Shown here: piece by piece, positions 45,870 to 56,175 of the stretch
Layout of the letters: every line of letters begins with the position of its first letter
Numbering within the stretch: position 1 is the stretch's first letter
Origin: Aldrovandia affinis
Taxonomy: Eukaryota; Chordata; Actinopteri; Notacanthiformes; Halosauridae
Direction of reading: 5' to 3'
Assembly (NCBI GenBank): GCA_029706075.1
Contig: JAINUG010000037.1
Location: 798,501-862,500 of the forward strand
Length of the DNA stretch: 64,000 nt
The notes under the pieces: model-generated
Databases searched by the model: none
What the model saw: only the letters and a program-made list of their open reading frames with translations
What the model was told of the DNA's origin: nothing
Program-made: the position numbers and the translations under genes

Positions 45870-48800
45870 ATGACGAGTCTGGTGACACTGGCGACGCTGC
45901 TGGTCGCGGGGGCGGCCATGGGGACGTCGCGGGCACAGAGCCCGGTGGACGGCGGGCACACGCTGCAGGCGCTCCACTGCCCGCCCTGCGAGCGCGTCCA
46001 CTGCACCCCGCGCCGCGCCCTCCGGCTGCAGTGCAAGGGCGGCCTGACCACGGGCATCTGCGGCTGCTGCCCCGTCTGCGCCCGCACCGCCGGGGAGAGC
46101 TGCGGGGGCACCTGGGACTACCTGGGCAAGTGTGACGAGGGGCTGGTGTGCGTCTACCAGGACCCGGCCGAGGACAAGCCCGGCGCGGAGCGGCGCGGGA
46201 CCTGTAAAGAGGGTAAGGCCCGTCTGTGAGGAAAGGGAGCTCTTCAGGGGAACCTTCTCTAGAACAGTGGTCCTCAACCATGGGCTGCAGGGTGTGCTGT
46301 TTTTTTTGTTTTCACCTTAAAACTCACACAACCAATTTAGACTCAATAATGAAACAGTCAATTGCCTGTGTGAATCAACCACTTTACGTGATCATTAAGT
46401 TCTGGGTAACAACAAAAACCTGTACACCCTGCAGCCCTCCAGGACCAGGGTTGAGGATGGCTGCTCTAGAGTGTCCCGAGTATGTGTATTTAATTAGAGA
46501 AGATTAGGCTATTCAAACTACATCGCACTAAAAGCCGAACAACTATTTTGCTCATCGCCTGGTGTAATCAAATTAGGTAAGGAAAGAACGCGTTTGACAT
46601 TTATCTTGAAAAAAATTATTTTGCAGGGCTAACAAACATGCCTAATTAAAGATTATCCATTAGCAGACAATTCTGTTCTACATTATCGCATCTGTGTTAA
46701 CGTGAACTTTGTGCTTTTCACATGAGATCATTTGTTATAATGGAAAATCTACCGGTTTTACTTCATTGCCGTTATAATGAAAAATACTTGTGATGTGAAA
46801 AATACTATCATGCTTCATTCGCACAATGAAGTCAGAATAAATTCTTACTTAAATTGGCAAGTCTGTTCATTATGAAAACCAATCAAAAACAGATTCAGGA
46901 CAGTTTTCTGTTAAGTTAAGTCCTCTTACTCAGTGGTTCCAAACTGTGGGTCATGAGAGGGGCAGAAGTGGGTCGCAATATAACGTTACACATGGAAAAA
47001 AGTGTTACAAAAAAATATTGAATAAAATTAAAATATATATTATATATAATATAATACAAAAGTTGTTTTACCATATACTATAACACTTTCCAATCACTGT
47101 AACACAAATCAAATTAAAAACTGAAGTTGTTACAGTGTACATGAGGTTGTTCTGACATTATGGGGGGAAACAAATCTATTTTAATTCCATATCTGAAAAT
47201 ATTTTAGGCATTTTACAATACATTTTAATAAGGGGTGGGTCACAGGAAATGCATTCATTCTTTAAGTGGGTCATGTCTTGAAAATTTTGGGAAGCACTTG
47301 CCCATAGGCCACCACTGGCTGTTATTTATATGCAGAACACAAGGTCACGGAGCAATTAGACTGGCCAGCGATGCATTTTGAACCAGTTTACTTGATGCGC
47401 TCAACTCTATAAATAAAAAAATAAAGTCTTTGGGTGACAGAAAGCCCAGGGAAGTAAATGCGATACAAAGACGAATGGTCAGCACTCACTCAGTTTCAAA
47501 ACAATACTTTGCTCAATGCATTTTGACAATGGTCTTCACCAGGTAGCAGCGATGGCAAGGCATACAGACAAATGATGCATGAACCATCGGGCAAAAATCT
47601 TATGGTTCAAGGTCAACTCTCTTATATATTTTTTTAAAGACTGACATTATACTGAAACATAATTCTCCCAATAGCACATATCGACATAAAAAAACTAAAC
47701 TTTCTATTCACATACAGCCCATCATCTTCTGCTGATGGTATCCGTCCCAGTGCCTGGGTTGCACAAAGGTGTACAGTTAGTTTTAACTGCTGGTGAAGTC
47801 TTAGCGATAAGACCCTGGCAGTGTCAAAGGCAATCTCATTTATGAGCTGTGAAAAGCAACAGTGCGGTCAAGGCCTGCTTTGATTCAAACGCACTCTCCG
47901 GAGTCAGTAAAGTCATAATTACGCTTCTTATCTCAGCCATAATGCAAAAAAGGTGCCATTTATCTAAACTGCATCTACATGGATAATTCTATTGTCTTAG
48001 AATTGTATATTCATGTGAAATCAAGACGAGGGAACAGAGCAGAAAACGGGGGCTCCTTTTGAAATTCCAAACGCATTATTTCAGAAAAGCTGATGCAACA
48101 CCATCACAGCAATGATTTTATGTTTTTTTTTTTTTTTTACTACAGTGATGAATCCCTTGGAGGCGGAAAGCTGTCTCCCAGCATGCACCTGGGAGTTCTG
48201 TCGGGATAACCCCTCTGAAATTTGCTCGGCCAGGTAAGCGGGGTCACGCCGCAGCGCCCTCCTCCAGGTTCTCATCACCCCCTCATACTGATCCAGGAGG
48301 CCGGCAGTGTGGTATAATGGTTAGGGAACTGGGCTTGTAACGTTAAGGTTGCAGGTTCAATCCCCAGGTGGGACACTGCTGTTGTACCCTTGAGCAAGGT
48401 ACTTAACCTGAATTGCTTCAGTAAAATATCCAGCTGTATAAATGGATTGGATGTAAAGAAATGTAAACTGTAAGTCGCTCTGGATAAGAGCGTCTGCTAA
48501 ATGCCTGTAATGTCTGCTAAATGCCTGTAATGGATCAACTTACCCAGCCCTCATCCTAAGCCTAACCACTGCGTGTTAAAAGATTATTATTTTCTTTTTT
48601 TTTTTAATTAAAAACTTTTCCTTCCATGTATTACAGGTATTGTATGCAGTGGCCAACATTTATGTATATTACTGCATCACTATACTGATCTCTTGCGCGA
48701 ACAATGATTGATCATACCATGTATTAATGCACATCTTGTAAGTCGCTCTGGATAATAGTGTCTGCTAAATGGCTAATATGTAAATGTAAAAGGCTGATGC

Positions 48801-49402
48801 CGGGGTCAGTGCTACGCGACAGAACATCCGCTTGCACAAACCCTCTGACCCTGCCCCTCTCTCCTGCAGGTCTGTGGCGCTGGAGAAGCAGGAGTGCCAC
48901 GGCTCCTGCCAGCACACCTCCTGCTCCGGCTGCCTGGTGCTGAAGCCCCCCGCCTGCCCTGAGGGCTGTGGCCGGTCGGACGCCGCATGCCTGCAGCGCT
49001 TCGGGAGGTGCGTGCACAGCCATGCGACGGAGGCGCGCCACCCCGTGTGCCACCAGAACCTGCACGTGAGTGCTAATAATAATAATATAATATATGCCAT
49101 TTAGCAGACGCTTTTATTCAAAGCGACTTACAGTAGTGAATGCATACATTTTTCAGTGCTCGTCAGTTGATCGTAGACACTTTTCATTTACCTGCTTTAC
49201 TTTACTTTCATTTATTGCTCTCAAATACAGACTAGCTGCATTTCCTCAGGGAACAATAGGCCTACAACTCAAGGCCGCACAGCTATTTGTTATCCTCCCT
49301 GTGTAATGACTGCTCAATGACGACAAGTTTGTCTCTCCACAGAGCAATGCAGAGGGGTATTTTGTATGCCTGATGCCTGCCTGTGCAAATACGGTGAGCT
49401 GA
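45870..49402 (+). CDS. Secreted cysteine-rich protein with N-terminal IGFBP domain (4 exons, 228 aa)
   Basis: I do not recognise a named orthologue. Exons are 45870-46212, 48146-48233, 48870-49065 and 49343-49402, with GT-AG borders and matching phases. Residues 1-24 form a signal peptide (MTSLVTLATLLVAGAAMGTS). Exon 1 then holds exactly 12 cysteines in an IGFBP N-terminal pattern, including ICGCCPVC and ESCGGTWDYLGKCDEGLVC, which resembles the IGFBP module of CRIM1 more than classical IGFBPs. Exons 2-4 add 15 more cysteines (CLPACTWEFC, CHGSCQHTSCSGC, CVHSHA) in a pattern I cannot assign. No membrane segment follows, so a secreted binding or matrix protein is likely. The final exon is short (SNAEGYFVCLMPACANTVS); a donor-like GTGAGC at 49394 leaves open a further exon. 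Codons in exon 1 are very GC-rich. Confidence 0.8.
46265..46463. mobile_element. hAT-type MITE (199 bp)
   Basis: The ends CAGTGGTCCTCAACC and GGTTGAGGATGGCTG are inverted copies with two or three differences. The flanks CTCTAGAA (46257-46264) and CTCTAGAG (46464-46471) are an 8-bp duplication with one mismatch. It lies in intron 1 of the IGFBP-domain gene. Confidence 0.82.
46931..47300. mobile_element. Possible hAT-like repeat
   Basis: The start CAGTGGTTCCAAACTGTGGG and the end TTTTGGGAAGCACTTG resemble hAT terminal repeats, and TGGGTCAT/TGGGTCATGTC motifs occur near both ends. I find no matching 8-bp target duplication, so the boundaries are uncertain. Confidence 0.4.
48302..48532 (+). mobile_element. 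tRNA-derived SINE, well preserved
   Basis: It has an A-box-like GTATAATGGTTAGGG and a B box GGTTCAATCCC in the head. The body contains TTGAGCAAGGTACTTAACCT and TATCCAGCTGTATAAATGG, and the tail reads AAGTCGCTCTGGATAAGAGC followed by GTCTGCTAAATGCCTGTAAT. The last tail segment is duplicated. It lies in intron 2 of the IGFBP-domain gene. Confidence 0.88.
48735..48790 (+). mobile_element. LINE/SINE 3' tail fragment
   Basis: TAAGTCGCTCTGGATAATAG followed by TGTCTGCTAAATGGC is the tail shared with the nearby SINEs. Confidence 0.75.
49078..49135 (-). mobile_element. LINE/SINE 3' tail fragment, reverse orientation
   Basis: GCCATTTAGCAGACGCTTTT followed by ATTCAAAGCGACTTACAGT is the reverse complement of the common tail. 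It begins 13 bases after exon 3 of the IGFBP-domain gene. Confidence 0.8.
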
Positions 49403-52100
49403 AGCATTCTTTCCCGCGGGAGGTCCTCGAAGTGAGTCTTCACTAGAATGTAGCAATCCTGGCAGCTATTTTGAGACGTATCGATTTGTAGCAATTTTGT
49501 TTTTGCTTGTTTCTGGGATTTTTTGCCTTTGTATGACACTTAACATGTCTTACTGTACATATTGTCGCATTTGGTTTGTGGAAATCCAAGTAAATATTGT
49601 GACACCGATGTTTGGTGCAACGTGCCATTTCATTAAAAAAGTGAATGCTGTTTGTCTCCGTCTCACGTTATCACATATGGGCAAGTCTATTGAGATGTGT
49701 CATGAGGATTAAAATCGCTTACACTAAACTATGAAATGGTGCCCACGGGCCCTCCTGAGACAAAGGCAGGGTGACTGTATAACAGGCCTTTTATTGGCCT
49801 GCAATCAGACCGGCGAAAAGACAAGAATAAAGCCTGGACCGACAATGGGCAGTTGTGTTCACTGCCCTTTTGAAGTTGGATGTGTATAAAGATGTTCGGA
49901 AGAAGAAACAGTTAATTATTACAAATGCCCCTTCTTCAGAACTAACCTTTATGGGTTTACGAGCAATGGCCCAATCGCTCGTATTTTCAATGTTTACCAT
50001 TTTCAAGGATGTGGTTAACGGGGTGTTTTAATATGCTGGGATGCATCATACGCAGATTTTTGTGAATGATTCCTTTATGCAATGATCTCTCTCTCCACAT
50101 GGAGCAAGAATTTGGAAACCAGAGCTTCACTGTCAGAAACAAAGATGGGACAAAGGTTTTTTTTTTGTGGCAACAGCAAAAAGACCACTGTGCGGTAGGT
50201 CAAATTTGGATAAAGAAGACGTTATTGCACTAATATCTCACAATCTACTAGATGGGTTGTAAAACCACTTGTACTACCGCATCTGTTACAATGCCCCCAA
50301 TTTCAGTAAGGTGTCATGCTTGCACAACGTATTGCTGGTCTCTCAATGCATGTCAATTTGAAACCCACAAGGATTCATCCAGTGAGGTACAATAGAATTA
50401 TTCCCCTTTCACATTATTTCTCTGCCACATATTGCAGTTTGTTGACGGCTCTCTACCTTAGTGCGAGCATGTAATTTTAGACCTAAAGCAGTAATAAAAT
50501 AAAGCAGTGCAGTCAGCTAAAATCATTCCGTGGGGCATTTAAAAATATTATAATGTAAAAGTGAGTTAATGTAAAAATATAATTTCCTGAGTACACTCTG
50601 CGTCTTAGAATCTACACAGGTATTGGATATTACCTGATAATGTCATGCTAATCAGCAGTAGTACACCAGAGCAGGCGAAACGTCAAGGCAGCATTCGAGG
50701 CAAACTTTTCCACAAAAGCTGCAATGCAAACCTTCCGCACACTTCAGTATCTTCTTAGTTTCAACTGACATGCCAGAAGTCCAGTAACAGCACATTCATT
50801 CAAACTGGCTGGTATCTTGACAGTGCATGTGTTCCATCCAACCACAGCTCCACCTTGATCTTGTCGAGGGGTGACATCTAGTTCCCACCCTTGGTACCAA
50901 TGGCACCAATCATCATGGTTATGGGTGGGGCCCATTCCCCATTGAGATTAATCTTAGGGCTAGAGTTTGGGGTGGGGTTAAGTCGTTAGCGGGGAAGGTA
51001 TCTAGACGCAACATTGTTTGAGGGGCTGCCATGGTGGTGCATACTATACTGGCATAATGGATGTTCCCTTTTCTTTCTGGCCGTACATCAATACTCTTTG
51101 TTGTCAAATGGATCTGGCCCACTTTCAAAATAACCTTGATTTCTGTAAAACCTTCTGCCAAGATTTTTCAGGAGCTTCCCAAACATGTACTCTTGACGCA
51201 GAAAATATCACCTTCGGCTACCAACCGAATGCATAACCTTGCTATAAACCAACGCCGCCTTTATTATCCAGTCCATATATCATCCCTGTTATTCTTTACC
51301 GATAACGACAATCTGATAAGAGCGGACCTTAAAGGTGTCCGGGGCCATAAAGGCATCCCGCAGATACCACAACTCTTGGGTCAGTTCTTTGCGTAATGCA
51401 AGCCTGAATGCAAATTCTGAACATTTCAAGTGTCAGCCAATGGCTGCATCATACAAGCAAGCCACAGCAGAAAAAAATACTGATACATGCATTAATACTC
51501 GGCTGTACAAAGTGGATTCATTATGGTCCTCCTGATTGTCTTGGGACCGCGTCTCTGAGTCAATAAATTAAATGAGCCATTGTTTTTCCACAAGCTCAAT
51601 CTTAGCCAATTTGAAAAAAATGTATGTGTTGGGACAGTGAGGATTGCTAGTTGAGAACAATTTGTATGCCTTTTCCCCCTTTGGTTGGATTCTGAATGTT
51701 GTAAAGGGTTGCATTTTGTGAACACTGTGCAGCAATACTGTCCAGCCAAGTGTCTTGTGAGCTCTGCGGCATTAATGACGTCACGTTCCTGTGCTTGATC
51801 AGTGTGTGCAGCAACAGTAAATCTTCGCTCAACAGCTAACCAACCGGTTCCTATCCATTTCACTGCAGACTGGGGAAGAAAGAGAAGTTTGCCAACCTGC
51901 TTAGCTTAAACCTGGCCTCGAGCTTAGCTACTGTCACTGGTGGTGATAATGATTTTTATAAGAGAAGTGCTGAAACAAATCTCCTTATAATTGTGTAGTT
52001 ACATATGCAAGTATTGTTTATGTGCCATGTAAATATGTATAATTACATGACGTATACGGCACTGTATAACTGTGTACTTACTTAACTTACCTGTATACCT
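49403..52100. other. Intergenic region downstream of the IGFBP-domain gene
   Basis: I find no gene or clear transposon end in this 2.7-kb stretch. It may contain further small exons of the upstream gene, but no cysteine-rich open segment with good splice sites was obvious. Confidence 0.4.
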
Positions 52101-52960
52101 TCTCATGGTGTGACTGAACTGAACAACCGGGAGCTTGGGGACAAGCGGGGGTTAGCAGGGGTGGATCCACTGGTCATGGTCCACGTCGGAGCAAATAAGC
52201 AAAGGTAGGTTTGAGGTTCTGCAGGATACATTTGTAGAATTAGCAACAAAGATCAGGAGCAAAACCTCCACGGTTGTCTTCTCTGGAATGCTGCCAGTAC
52301 CACAAACATTTTATATGGAGATATGAACATATGGCTACAAACCTGGTGTAGAAAAGCGGGGTGCGGATTTATGGGGCACTGGGACACCCTTTTGGGACAC
52401 GGGTGCCCTGTAGAAGCTTGAGAAGGTGCACCTGCATTGGGCCAGCATGTTTAGGGTAACAGAGGATTATTTAAACTAGGGACTTGGGAGGTAATTAGTG
52501 TTAAGGGTGAAAGGTCAACTCTGCACACACTATAATACATAAAGACATTTTAGAGCATAATGTTATTAGAGGTGGTTTGGTCTAGTCGGGAGCGCAGAAA
52601 AAAATAAATACAAGTAATACTTTGAAGTTCCTTTGTTTAAATGCTAGAAGCATAAAAATATATATATTTGGAACTTGAGACTAATGATTAATGAGATTGT
52701 TGAGATGCAGCAGATGGGGCAGTACAATGTAACAGGGTACAAACTGATCAGGAAGGATAGAACCAATAAAAGAGTTGGGGGCGTGGCCCTTTATGTAAAA
52801 AAAAATAAAGTAAAATAAAAAGACAAAATAAAAATGTGCAGGAAATTTCAAGAATTGACCCTCTCATTGCTTGGGAGGAGATCTGGATTAGACTACTGGG
52901 AGAATATGAGATATTCTCTAGACTGGAGGTAAATGATGAGCCAAGAGCCAAGATGAGCCA
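52100..52960 (+). mobile_element. LINE relic (CR1/L2-like): SGNH-esterase-like and endonuclease-like pieces
   Basis: In the plus strand, DPLVMVHVGANKQR near 52165-52205 and VVFSGMLPVPQTF near 52275-52310 match the SGNH-hydrolase-like ORF1 of CR1/L2-clade LINEs (typical VHVGTND and VFSGLLP). Further on, LKFLCLNARS-like sequence with a stop (about 52622-52655) and GYKLIRKDRTN, VGGVALYVKK (about 52737-52803) match the start of the endonuclease ORF. Stops and frameshifts interrupt both. It ends near the Tc1 insertion at 52987. Confidence 0.65.
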
Positions 52961-53214
52961 AGTCTGTTCTCATCATTATGAGTGTACAGTGCTCTCCAGA
53001 ATTATTGGCACCCTTGGTGAAGATGAGCAAAAAAGGCTATAAAAAAAAGTATTTGTTGTTCATCAGCTTGATCTTGCACTCAAAATTGAAGAAATCGAAC
53101 CTTTAATTGAAGTAAAATTATTCATTATTAAGAAAAACTAAATCCTTATCAAAAAATTTGATTTTGACTTTTTAATCAAAAACTTGTCACAAGTATTGGT
53201 ACTTTGTGCACCCT

Positions 53215-54222
53215 CTCCTTGCCAAGATAACAGCAGAGTCTTCTCCTATAATACTTGATGAGGTGGGAGAACACATAGCAAGGGATCTGAGACCATTCCT
53301 CCAAACAGAATCTCTCCAGATCCATGGTCCTCACTTGTGGACTCTCCTGTTCAGCTCACCCTATAGGTTTTCAATAGGGTTTAGGTCAGGGGACAGGGAT
53401 GGCCATAGCAAAAGCTTGATTCTGTGGTCAGTGAACCATTTTTGTGTGGATTTGGAGGTATGCTTTGGATCACTGTCCTGCTGGAAGATCCAACCATGAC
53501 CCAGTTTTAGCCTCCTGACAGAGGCAGCCAGATTTTGATCTAAAATCTCCTGGTACTTGATGGAGTCCATGGTGCTATGTATCCTAACAAGGTTCCCAGG
53601 GCCTTTGAAAGTAAAACAGCCCCAGAACATCACAGATCCACCACCATACCTCACAGAGGGGACTGAGTCATTTTTTCCATCCCTCTTTTTACACCAAACA
53701 CACCTCTGGTGTTTGTTGCCAAAAAGCGCTATTTTTGTCTCATCTGACCATATAACCCAGTTCCACTCAAAGTTCCAGTGACATTTAGCAAACTTCTTAC
53801 ACAAGCAAAGTTTAGAAAGAAATGTACTTTTGTGGTTCGATGACAGCAGAGGCTTTCTTCTGGCAAGCCTTCCAAATAGCTGGTTGGCATGGTGGTGGTG
53901 TCTCATTGTAGTTTTGGAGACTTGGGTGACCCCAAGATGCAACATTTGCAATTCTCCAACTGTGATTCTTGGAGAAATGTTTGTCTCAAACCATCCTCCT
54001 CACTGTGCGTGGGGACAAAATACACTTGCACCCTCTTCCAGGCAGGTTCATCACAGCTCCAGTTGTTTTTAAACTTCTTAATTATTGCCCTAATGGTGGA
54101 GATGGGTATTTTCAGATGTGTAGCTATTTTTTTATAGCTATTGCCTGATTTATGAAGGTCAACAACCTTTTGTCTCATTTCATTTGTGTATTCTCTAATC
54201 TTCCCAATGTTGATGGATGACA
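53215..54222 (-). pseudogene. Broken Tc1 transposase of the outer element
   Basis: The N-terminal piece (about 53903-54222) has INIGKIREYTNEMRQKVVDL, the helix-turn-helix start. The second piece (about 53361-53951) has WSDETKIALFG, GGGSVMFWG and FQQDSDPKHTSKS, then [14 protein letters not shown] stop replaces the Trp codon directly after IENL. At least one frameshift separates the two pieces, so it is inactive. Confidence 0.85.
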
Positions 54223-54356
54223 AAGGGGGTTTGGCCTGTGTGTCACCTCATATTTATACCCCAGTAAAACAGTCATGGATGACCACTTAAGAGTTCCTAA
54301 AAACCGGTGTACTTTATAAGAAAAAATAAATAAATAAATATATATATATATAAATA

Positions 54357-56003
54357 CACTGTGTGTGTGTGTGTGTGATAAACATGTATGATGCTTGGCT
54401 ATTGGCTGATATTAGCCAATATGACACTTGGCTGGTGGGAAATAAGTATTAAAACACATCAACATTTTTCCCAGCTTAATAAAAATGTATTTTTTCAGCC
54501 AATGAGGCCATTCAAATGAAAAATTTGAACACATCAAGACTTTTGTATTTCCAATGAGGCCATTAACTCAAGAAATCCAGACAAAAATCTAAACATTAAA
54601 GTCCATATGTAAATAAAGTTATGTGTAATAAAGTGGAATGACATAGGAAAAAGTATTGAACACACTAACTGAAATTAATTCAATACTTAGTAGAGAAGCC
54701 TTTGTTTGTAATGACAGCTTCAAGGTGCTTTCTGTATGAAGTAACTAATCGCCCGCAGTATTCAGGTGTGATTTTGGCCCATTCCTCTACAGATTGTCTT
54801 TAAATCTTGAAGATTGCGGGGGGCCCTCTTGTGAATCTGGATCTTCAGATGCTTCCACAAATGTTCAATTGGGTTTAAGTCAGGTGATTGACTGGGCCAT
54901 TCCAACAAGTTGATTTTTTTCTTTTCTTTCTCTGGAAACCTGGAAGGTCCACCCAGTTTCCTTTGCGGTATACAATCTCTCTGTACATGGCTCCATTCAT
55001 TGTTCCTTCAATGATATGAAGTCTGCCAGTACCACGAGAGGAGAAACAGCCCCATCATGATACTTCCACCTCCAAACTTCACTGTTGGTATAGTGTTATT
55101 TGGGTGATGTGCAGTGCCATCTCTCCTCCAAACATGGTGTGTTGTGTGACAGCCAAAAAGTTCAATTTTGGTCTCATCTGACCAGAGTACATGCTCCCAG
55201 TAGTTCACTGGCTTGTCCAAATGTTGTTTGGCAAATGTTAAACGAGCTTCAACATGTCTTTTTTTCAGTAGTGGAGTCTTGCGGGCTGAGCGTGCACAGA
55301 GGCCATGGCGGTGGAGTGCATTGCCTACTGTCCTTTCTGTCACAGTTGTACCTGCTGCCTCCAGGTCTTTCTGGAGCTCTTTCCTAGTGGTCCTTGGCTC
55401 TTTGGCTACTCTTCTAAGTATCCTTCTGACTCCCTGATCAGAAATCTTGCAAGGAGCTCCTGTGCTTGGCCAGTTGATGGCGGAGTGCTTTCACTTACGG
55501 ATAATGCCCCCAATGGTGCTTACTGGAAGATTCAGAAGTTGTGAAATACATCTGTAGCCAATTCCATTTTCATGTTTTGCAACAATCTGGTTGTGAAGGT
55601 CTTGAGAGCTCTTTGCTTTTACCCATCATTAGATGTTTCTTGTGTGGCACCTTGGTAACAAAAAAAAACCTTTTATAGCCCATCAATATATTCTAACCCA
55701 GCTGACATTAATTAGCACAGATTGGAGGTAGAGTTGCCTCCTAAGTAGTTATGGTTTTCAGCTGGTTCCTTGCCTTTCCTTGCTGTGGTGTACTGCTTTT
55801 TCTTAGTGTGTTCAATACTTTTTTCCTGTTTCATTCCACTTTATTACACATAACTTTATTTACATATGGACTTTAATGTTTTGATTTTTTGAGTTAATAC
55901 CAAAGTCTGGTGCAAGTTCAATTCACTTGAATAGGCTCATTGGAAATACATTTACTGGACAAAATGTTGATGTGTTCAATACTTATTTCCCCCATTGTGT
56001 GTG
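54357..56003 (-). mobile_element. Tc1-type element (inner), nested in the outer one
   Basis: Inverted ends share GGGAAATAAGTATTAAAACA on the left, with CACTG at the tip, and TGTTCAATACTTATTTCCCC on the right. Both arms also hold AACATTAAAGTCCATATGTA and TAAAGTTATGTGTAATAAAG in inverted orientation, so the arms extend over 200 bp. The left tip is expanded by a GT microsatellite (54361-54379) and about 60 bp of unrelated sequence. It interrupts the outer Tc1 beyond its transposase start. Confidence 0.82.
54686..55629 (-). pseudogene. Broken Tc1 transposase of the inner element
   Basis: The minus strand begins MMGKSKELS near 55629. A longer piece at about 55008-55343 holds [31 protein letters not shown] and FGGGSIMMG. 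The frame then breaks before the second catalytic Asp; NPIE-like sequence appears in another frame near 54870. Several stops and frameshifts make it inactive. Confidence 0.8.
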
Positions 56004-56175
56004 TATATATAAATATATAAATGAGGAATATACTTAATTTAGATTTTGCACACAAGAATTTCTAAGGGTGCCAATAATTGTGACACTTTTTTTGAGAAAA
56101 ATGTTTATTTGTTGGTAAGGATTTTTTTTCCTTTGAATAATTTGACTTCAATTAAAGGTTAGATTCCTTTAGATG

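Larger units (their letters stand above)
52987..56175 (-). mobile_element. Tc1-type element (outer), interrupted by a second Tc1
   Basis: The left end, after TA at 52985-52986, reads CAGTGCTCTCCAGAATTATT followed by GGCACCCTTGGTGAAGATGA. Long internal inverted sequences match on the right: AACCTTTAATTGAAGTAAAA and GGGTGCCAATAATTGTGACA near 56070-56165. The terminal part of the right end is missing; homology stops near 56170. The middle is split by the inner Tc1 at 54357-56003. The transposase is on the minus strand. Confidence 0.82.

Noticed and set aside
48310-48375. tRNA-like sequence with A and B boxes
   Set aside because: It is the head of a SINE: the same body and tail follow in other copies, and it lacks a proper cloverleaf.
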